DNA of 8,852 nt. Origin: Bacilli bacterium (GTDB taxonomy: Bacteria > Bacillota_I > Bacilli_A > RF39 > UBA660). The stretch spans positions 1-8,852 of the forward strand of contig JAEDGC010000059.1 in assembly GCA_016297695.1 (NCBI GenBank), read 5' to 3'. Numbering within the stretch: position 1 is the stretch's first letter; the number at the start of each line of letters is the position of its first letter. A program made the position numbers and the translations under genes. Below the pieces are notes generated by a model. It was not told the DNA's origin. It was given only the letters and a program-made list of their open reading frames with translations, and did not search any database. This document shows positions 5,985-8,852 of the stretch, one piece after another.

Positions 5985-6221
5985 TCATCGCAATTTTTCA
6001 TACAATTTTTCGTTTTTTATTTTTTTTATTTCTTTAAATAATTCAAATCCATTAATATCCGGTAAGTTTATATCTAATAAAATTAATGATATATCCTTAA
6101 TAGTATCTAATGTTTCTTTTTTAGAAGAAACTGCTATTACTTCAAAATTTTCTTGTTCTAAATAATATTTTAACCCTATTTTAATTGATTCATCATCTTC
6201 AATAATTAATATTTTTTTTAT
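5985..6221 (-). CDS. Truncated response-regulator receiver domain with ATA in the start position
   Basis: The minus-strand frame reads KKILIIEDDES after the first codon, the opening beta strand and acidic pocket (E8, D9, D10) of a CheY-like receiver domain. LILLDINLPDINGFEL (47-61 region) follows, with the phospho-acceptor at D50. After alpha helix 3 it ends at TGA (5987-5985), only 78 residues long. The beta-4 Thr/Ser, beta-5 Lys and any DNA-binding domain are missing; full OmpR-type regulators have about 230 residues. The only codon at normal distance from the excellent AAAGGAG (6233-6227) is ATA (6221-6219), 5 nt downstream; no in-frame ATG, GTG or TTG precedes the conserved core. It is either a stand-alone half receiver initiated at AUA or a decaying remnant; the frame shows no internal stop. 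A TATAAT lies at 6244-6239. No kinase gene is nearby. Confidence 0.6.
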   Translation of the reverse strand: MKKILIIEDDESIKIGLKYYLEQENFEVIAVSSKKETLDTIKDISLILLDINLPDINGFELFKEIKKIKNEKLYEKLR

Positions 6222-6238
6222 ATGAACTCCTTTAATTT

Positions 6239-6244
6239 ATTATA
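6239..6244 (-). promoter_or_regulatory. Possible -10 box before the receiver fragment
   Basis: A perfect TATAAT sits 17 nt upstream of the fragment's first codon and 5 nt before its Shine-Dalgarno. No good -35 is seen at 16-18 nt spacing, and no convincing terminator separates it from yunB, so readthrough from yunB is also possible. Confidence 0.35.
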
Positions 6245-6286
6245 CAATATATTTTTTAAGTTCTAGTGACTTTTTTGTCATAATAA

Positions 6287-7021
6287 TTAATTAATTGAAG
6301 TTTTACTAATATTACTACTTTTTTCCATTACACCATTGTAAATATCAGGAACTTTACCCTCGATTATTTTTGATGCAACAAGTATTTCAAAATCATGATT
6401 ATTTCTTTTAGAAGCAACAGGAGTAATTATTAAATAAGAGATATTTATAGTAGTAAATACTTCAATCAAAGAATTATTAATACCATAATCTGTCACTTTA
6501 GTTTTAACTCCAGTAAGGATACTTCCAACAAACTTTACTTTGACTGGTATTTTAGGTCCTAAATTACTAAAATAAAGATTATTAGATGCTATTCCAAATG
6601 GAACCATTAAAACAAAATAATCTTTGTTACTTGACAAATATTCATCATAATAATCCATGTTTGTTTTTCCACTTTCTAAATCAGCCAAGTCATTTTTTAA
6701 TTCATCAGTAATATGCCCTGAAAAATTGTATAATGAAGATAAATTAAAATCTATATCAATTATTTCTTCTTTATTATTTTTATTTATAATTAAAATATTT
6801 TTTATAGTTTCATAGTCTTCATTCAAAGAATACTCATTTATTATATTATTTATCATTTTATCAATATTCATTTCTACTACTTTTTCTAATTTTGGATTAA
6901 TATTTTTATTAAAGTTATTTAATAAAAATATAGTATTTATAAATATTAAAAAAAGAAGTATCCAAATAATATATTTTATTTTAATACTTCTTTTATTTTT
7001 TATTTTTTTTACTCTCTTCAT
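6287..7021 (-). CDS. yunB: Sporulation protein YunB family
   Basis: The 244-residue protein has a basic N-terminus, one membrane segment (about 17-35) and an exported domain. The segment PFGIASNN...FSNLGPKIPVKVKFVG (141-166), then the G180-INNSLIEVFTTINISYLIITP region and EGKVPDIYNG (221-230), match the conserved core of B. subtilis YunB (254 residues). In B. subtilis yunB is expressed from a sigma-E promoter in the mother cell and its loss impairs sporulation; the biochemical role is unknown. Length and topology fit. No Shine-Dalgarno is visible before the ATG, and the stop of the upstream tail-anchored gene lies 21 nt away, so translation may be coupled. If this lineage does not sporulate, the protein must have another envelope job. 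There are no cysteines. Confidence 0.85.
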   Translation of the reverse strand: MKRVKKIKNKRSIKIKYIIWILLFLIFINTIFLLNNFNKNINPKLEKVVEMNIDKMINNIINEYSLNEDYETIKNILIINKNNKEEIIDIDFNLSSLYNFSGHITDELKNDLADLESGKTNMDYYDEYLSSNKDYFVLMVPFGIASNNLYFSNLGPKIPVKVKFVGSILTGVKTKVTDYGINNSLIEVFTTINISYLIITPVASKRNNHDFEILVASKIIEGKVPDIYNGVMEKSSNISKTSIN

Positions 7022-7042
7022 ATTAAATTATATGATAATTTA

Positions 7043-7843
7043 TTAAAAAATATGGAAATAATTATTTAAAAAGAATAATATCCCAGCTACAAAACCAATT
7101 ATAATAAATACTATTAAAATTCTTATAACTATCTTTGTAGACTTCAAATCATCTTTTAAATCATTAAAATCGTCAAAATCACTTTGGGTAAAAGCATTTT
7201 TTGTTGTATAAAAAGAATTTTCTAATTTTTCTTTTTCTATTAACTTTTTAGTCTCTTCTTTTTTTACTTCTTCTTCAATTCCACTAAGAACTTTAGTATC
7301 ATCACTACCCTTTAAATCTGATAATATATCAAAAGGATCTAGTTTAGAAGTTTTTGATAATTCTTTAGATGTGATTGTATTAATTAAGCTCATTAATTCT
7401 TCTTCTTTAGCTGTCTTAACAGGATCTTCATCTTTTTTAGAATACTTTTCTAAATCTAAACTATTAAGTATATCAAATTGAGTATCACGAATTTTTTTTA
7501 ATCTATCTTTATTATAATCTATTTCTTTTTCTTCACGAGCTTTTTCTAAAATAGAATTAATATCATATTCTTTAGTTTCTTCTAAATCGATATCTTCCTC
7601 ATCATAATTATCCAAAGTTATTGTCTTTCTTTTAGCGTCATTTTTGTAATTTTTTTCTAAAAGATTTTTTATTTTATCTACATCAATAACATTTTCATTA
7701 TCCCCAATAACTTTTACGTTGTTATTTGGATTAAATTTTTCTAAATTTAACTGGTTAATTTCTTTATATAATTGTTCATTTTTATCCAATCTAGATTTAG
7801 TAAGCTCGTGGTTATCATAATATTTTTCCATACGAGATTTCAT
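7043..7843 (-). CDS. C-terminally anchored membrane protein with charged coiled-coil region
   Basis: I do not recognise this 266-residue protein. It has no signal peptide: residues 1-236 are strongly charged (Lys, Glu, Asp), mostly helical and coiled-coil-like, and should be cytoplasmic. A single membrane segment (about 237-259) and seven residues close the protein, as in tail-anchored proteins. The N-terminus holds two related units, SRMEKYYDN (3-11) and SRLDKNEQLY (17-26). Acidic stretches (80-90) alternate with basic ones. It is first in a likely two-gene operon with yunB (21 nt gap), which hints at a shared envelope or division-linked role, but that is inference. The start is clear: AAGGAG, 7-nt spacer, ATG. 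The promoter shares a 17-base block with the sortase promoter. Confidence 0.7.
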   Translation of the reverse strand: MKSRMEKYYDNHELTKSRLDKNEQLYKEINQLNLEKFNPNNNVKVIGDNENVIDVDKIKNLLEKNYKNDAKRKTITLDNYDEEDIDLEETKEYDINSILEKAREEKEIDYNKDRLKKIRDTQFDILNSLDLEKYSKKDEDPVKTAKEEELMSLINTITSKELSKTSKLDPFDILSDLKGSDDTKVLSGIEEEVKKEETKKLIEKEKLENSFYTTKNAFTQSDFDDFNDLKDDLKSTKIVIRILIVFIIIGFVAGILFFLNNYFHIF

Positions 7844-7864
7844 GTAACCACTCCTTATTCAAAT

Positions 7865-7881
7865 ATATAATACCATAATTT
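7865..7881 (-). promoter_or_regulatory. Extended -10 promoter of the tail-anchored/yunB unit (shared 17-mer)
   Basis: On the minus strand this is base-for-base the same 17-mer as 2534-2550, including TATGGTATTAT with the -10 hexamer at 7872-7867. The hexamer ends 24 nt from the ATG, against 23 nt at the sortase gene. The -35 region is A/T-rich without a clear hexamer. Confidence 0.6.
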
Positions 7882-7904
7882 TAAAATATTTAAAATATAA
7901 TTGT

Positions 7905-7933
7905 TTGCATTTTTTTAATATTATTTATATAAT
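7905..7933 (+). promoter_or_regulatory. Sigma-A promoter of the ferredoxin gene
   Basis: TTGCAT (7905-7910), a 17-nt spacer and a perfect TATAAT (7928-7933) form a strong promoter. The predicted start near 7940 falls at the AGGAG ribosome site, giving a leader of about 15 nt. Confidence 0.8.
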
Positions 7934-7954
7934 CATTTTAGGAGATGAAAAAGT

Positions 7955-8245
7955 ATGGAAAAAATTTTAGTTGATGATTCAACATGTATTGGTTGTGGTG
8001 CTTGCATTGCAATAGATTCAGAGCATTTTGATTTCAATGATGAAGGTAAATCTAGTGTAATATCAAATGAAAATTTAAAAAGTAATAATTTAAGTAACGC
8101 TATTGAATCTTGCCCAGTAGCAGCAATCAGCATTGTTGATAATGAAGATTCTTGCAATTGTGATGAAAACTGTGAATGTAATTGTCAAGAAGAACAAGAA
8201 TGTAATTGTGAAGATTGCAGCTGTGAAAACTGTCATTGTAATTAA
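7955..8245 (+). CDS. [4Fe-4S] ferredoxin with Cys-rich metallothionein-like tail
   Basis: Residues 1-62 form a small single-cluster ferredoxin. C11-x2-C14-x2-C17 (CIGCGAC) and C53 followed by Pro (SCPVAAI) are the four cluster ligands, and the acidic surface is typical of these electron carriers. The second half lacks another CxxC pair, so only one cluster is expected. Residues 66-96 are an extra tail with 11 cysteines (67, 69, 73, 75, 77, 83, 85, 88, 90, 93, 95) in repeated CxC and CxxC units mixed with Asp, Glu, Asn and one His. This resembles metallothionein metal-thiolate spacing rather than a ferredoxin fold. The tail could store or sense metal or be a low-complexity extension. AGGAG lies 10 nt before the ATG. 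It has its own promoter and terminator, so it is monocistronic. Its redox partner is not in the window. Confidence 0.9.
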   Translation: MEKILVDDSTCIGCGACIAIDSEHFDFNDEGKSSVISNENLKSNNLSNAIESCPVAAISIVDNEDSCNCDENCECNCQEEQECNCEDCSCENCHCN

Positions 8246-8278
8246 AAATACTAGATTTTTAAACCTAGTATTTTTTTT
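8244..8278. terminator. Bidirectional terminator between ferredoxin and small-protein genes
   Basis: An 11-bp stem (8244-8254 with 8265-8275) with a 10-nt loop runs into eight T (8271-8278) on the plus strand, and offers TTTTT on the minus strand. The ferredoxin stop (8243-8245) and the opposing gene's stop (8279-8277) both touch it. Confidence 0.8.
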
Positions 8279-8540
8279 ATCTTGTTAAATTATATTTTGC
8301 TTTCATTTCTTCATAATATTCATTTAATCTTTTTTTAGTAATAATTAAATTATTGAAAGCTTTTTCGATATCAGTAGAATAATCAATATTAGCAAGATTA
8401 TGTTTATAATTCATTTCATTTACTTTTTTATTTACTTCTTCTGCCTTTAAATAATAATTCATTCTTTCAATGTATTCTTTTAATTCTTCTTCTGTTAATA
8501 ATTGATCATTATCAGTTAACCATTGTTCTGCTTCTGTCAT
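8277..8540 (-). CDS. Small helical cytoplasmic protein, unidentified
   Basis: The 87-residue protein starts MTEAEQWL and is charged and almost wholly helical in appearance, with no signal peptide, membrane segment, cysteine or recognisable motif. The start at 8540-8538 is chosen because GGAGG (8553-8549) lies 8 nt upstream. The frame is also open back to an ATG at 8615, but that 25-residue extension reads through a leader that looks regulatory rather than coding. Length and character suit a small binding or adaptor protein; I cannot name a family. It has its own likely promoter (8627-8655) and converges on the ferredoxin terminator. Confidence 0.65.
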   Translation of the reverse strand: MTEAEQWLTDNDQLLTEEELKEYIERMNYYLKAEEVNKKVNEMNYKHNLANIDYSTDIEKAFNNLIITKKRLNEYYEEMKAKYNLTR

Positions 8541-8557
8541 AACTATAACCTCCAAAA

Positions 8558-8613
8558 TTAAACTTCCATGATTATTTCCTCCATACTTAATTTCCCATAA
8601 TCTATATCCCTCC
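8558..8613 (-). promoter_or_regulatory. Leader with two Shine-Dalgarno/mini-ORF units
   Basis: Upstream of the small-protein start, GGAGG occurs three times at 31- and 29-nt spacing (8613-8609, 8582-8578, 8553-8549), each 8-10 nt before an ATG. The first ATG (8598) opens M-G-N-stop, ending at 8587; the second (8569) opens M-E-V-stop, ending at 8558; the third starts the real gene. The units look like degenerate copies of one sequence (TATGGAGG ... ATGG ... TTAA). They could act as translated mini-ORFs controlling the gene, or be a duplicated ribosome binding site. Confidence 0.5.
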
Positions 8614-8626
8614 ATATATTTAGATA

Positions 8627-8655
8627 ATTATAACATTAAATATAATTTTAGTAAA
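8627..8655 (-). promoter_or_regulatory. Probable promoter of the small-protein gene
   Basis: TTTACT (8655-8650), a 17-nt spacer and a perfect TATAAT (8632-8627) on the minus strand place the transcript start near 8620. The transcript would therefore include both mini-ORF units and a leader of about 80 nt. Confidence 0.55.
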
Positions 8656-8687
8656 TAGAATTCATATTGACACAATTTACATTTACT

Positions 8688-8852
8688 TTATTTTAAACTA
8701 TACAGTTTTTTTACTTCTTTAATTGAAAGCATTCTATATTCGCCAGATTTTAAGTTGCCAAGATTTAAAAAAGCATATGATTCTCTTTTTAATTTAATCA
8801 CCCGAGTTTGACAGTTTTAAATTAAAAATCTTCACTAAGCGTTGAAAAACTT
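8688..8852 (-). pseudogene. Frameshifted 3' end of an RsuA-family pseudouridine synthase
   Basis: The minus-strand frame ending at TAA (8690-8688) reads VIKLKRESYAFLNLGNLK and continues SGEYRMLSIKEVKKL. This is the closing signature of RsuA/RluB-type rRNA pseudouridine synthases (V-x-LKR ... LG-x-LK-x-GEYR-x-L). The same frame is blocked by stops upstream of about 8816. A second frame, readable from the window edge at 8850, gives QRLVKIFNLKLSN and then stops at TAA just beyond 8801. Dropping one G from the GGG run (8803-8801) joins the two frames, and the join aligns residue for residue with the usual RQVRRMFEALGNKVIKLKR region, though RQVRRMF itself is poorly kept. A real frameshift or a homopolymer sequencing error are both possible. 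The catalytic Asp lies outside the window. Confidence 0.6.

Noticed and set aside
5878..6165. Plus-strand open frame of 95 codons
   Set aside because: It crosses antisense over both the hydrolase start and the receiver fragment. The minus strand holds the recognisable receiver motifs, so this frame is a shadow.
6266..6279. Hairpin TGAC-6 nt-GTCA as a terminator after yunB
   Set aside because: The stem is only 4 bp and no T run follows it on the minus strand.
7933..8157. Minus-strand open frame of 74 codons
   Set aside because: It is antisense to the ferredoxin, whose cluster motif is unmistakable on the plus strand.
8541..8615. 25-residue N-terminal extension of the small protein from the ATG at 8615
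   Set aside because: The stretch contains three GGAGG-ATG units and has little protein character. The ATG at 8540 has the best ribosome site, and 8615 is almost at the predicted transcript start.
8667..8672. Plus-strand TTGACA as a promoter
   Set aside because: The nearest -10-like hexamer (8699) is 26 nt away and no plus-strand gene follows within the window.
1..8852. CRISPR arrays, tRNA or rRNA genes, insertion sequences, TGA-as-Trp recoding
   Set aside because: No regularly spaced repeats, no recognisable RNA gene, no transposase or paired inverted ends. Trp is encoded by TGG and TGA never interrupts an otherwise conserved protein.

Overview
The window is very A+T-rich DNA with Gram-positive-style AGGAG ribosome binding sites, the standard genetic code (TGG for Trp; TGA never interrupts a gene), short intergenic gaps and hairpin-plus-T terminators. 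A class B sortase, an LPXTG-like surface protein, a YunB-type sporulation protein and a membrane-anchored wall hydrolase point to a low-GC Bacillota. My best guess is a gut member of the Erysipelotrichia/RF39-like Bacilli that still makes peptidoglycan; the exact lineage is inference.

Layout. 1-24 (minus) is the first few codons of a gene running off the left edge, with a good promoter at 112-139. 210-1046 (minus) is a TtcA-like PP-loop tRNA thiolase. 1076-1855 (minus) is a membrane-anchored, apparently inactive polysaccharide-deacetylase-like protein with a TTG start. 1912-2433 (minus) is a secreted surface protein with an NPKTG sorting signal, divergently transcribed from a 530-residue sortase B at 2571-4163 (plus). 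4176-5147 (minus) is a membrane protein with an Ig-like exterior, and 5214-5918 (minus) a membrane-anchored glucosaminidase-type hydrolase. 5985-6221 (minus) is a half-length response-regulator receiver domain that lacks a normal start codon. 6287-7021 (minus) is yunB and 7043-7843 (minus) a coiled-coil, C-terminally anchored membrane protein. 7955-8245 (plus) is a [4Fe-4S] ferredoxin with a metallothionein-like Cys tail. 8277-8540 (minus) is a small helical protein behind a leader holding two mini-ORFs. 8688-8852 (minus) is the frameshifted end of an RsuA-family pseudouridine synthase gene.

How the parts fit. The clearest functional unit is the divergent sortase/substrate pair. Their promoters are symmetric about a perfect 20-bp palindrome, and the sortase carries about 270 unrecognised residues that should lie in the cytoplasm. 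Most other proteins also act at the envelope: a deacetylase-like protein, an Ig-like membrane protein, a wall hydrolase, YunB and a tail-anchored protein. Four of the exported proteins carry an even number of extracellular cysteines, which suggests disulfide formation outside the cell. All functional assignments come from reading motifs; no database search was run.
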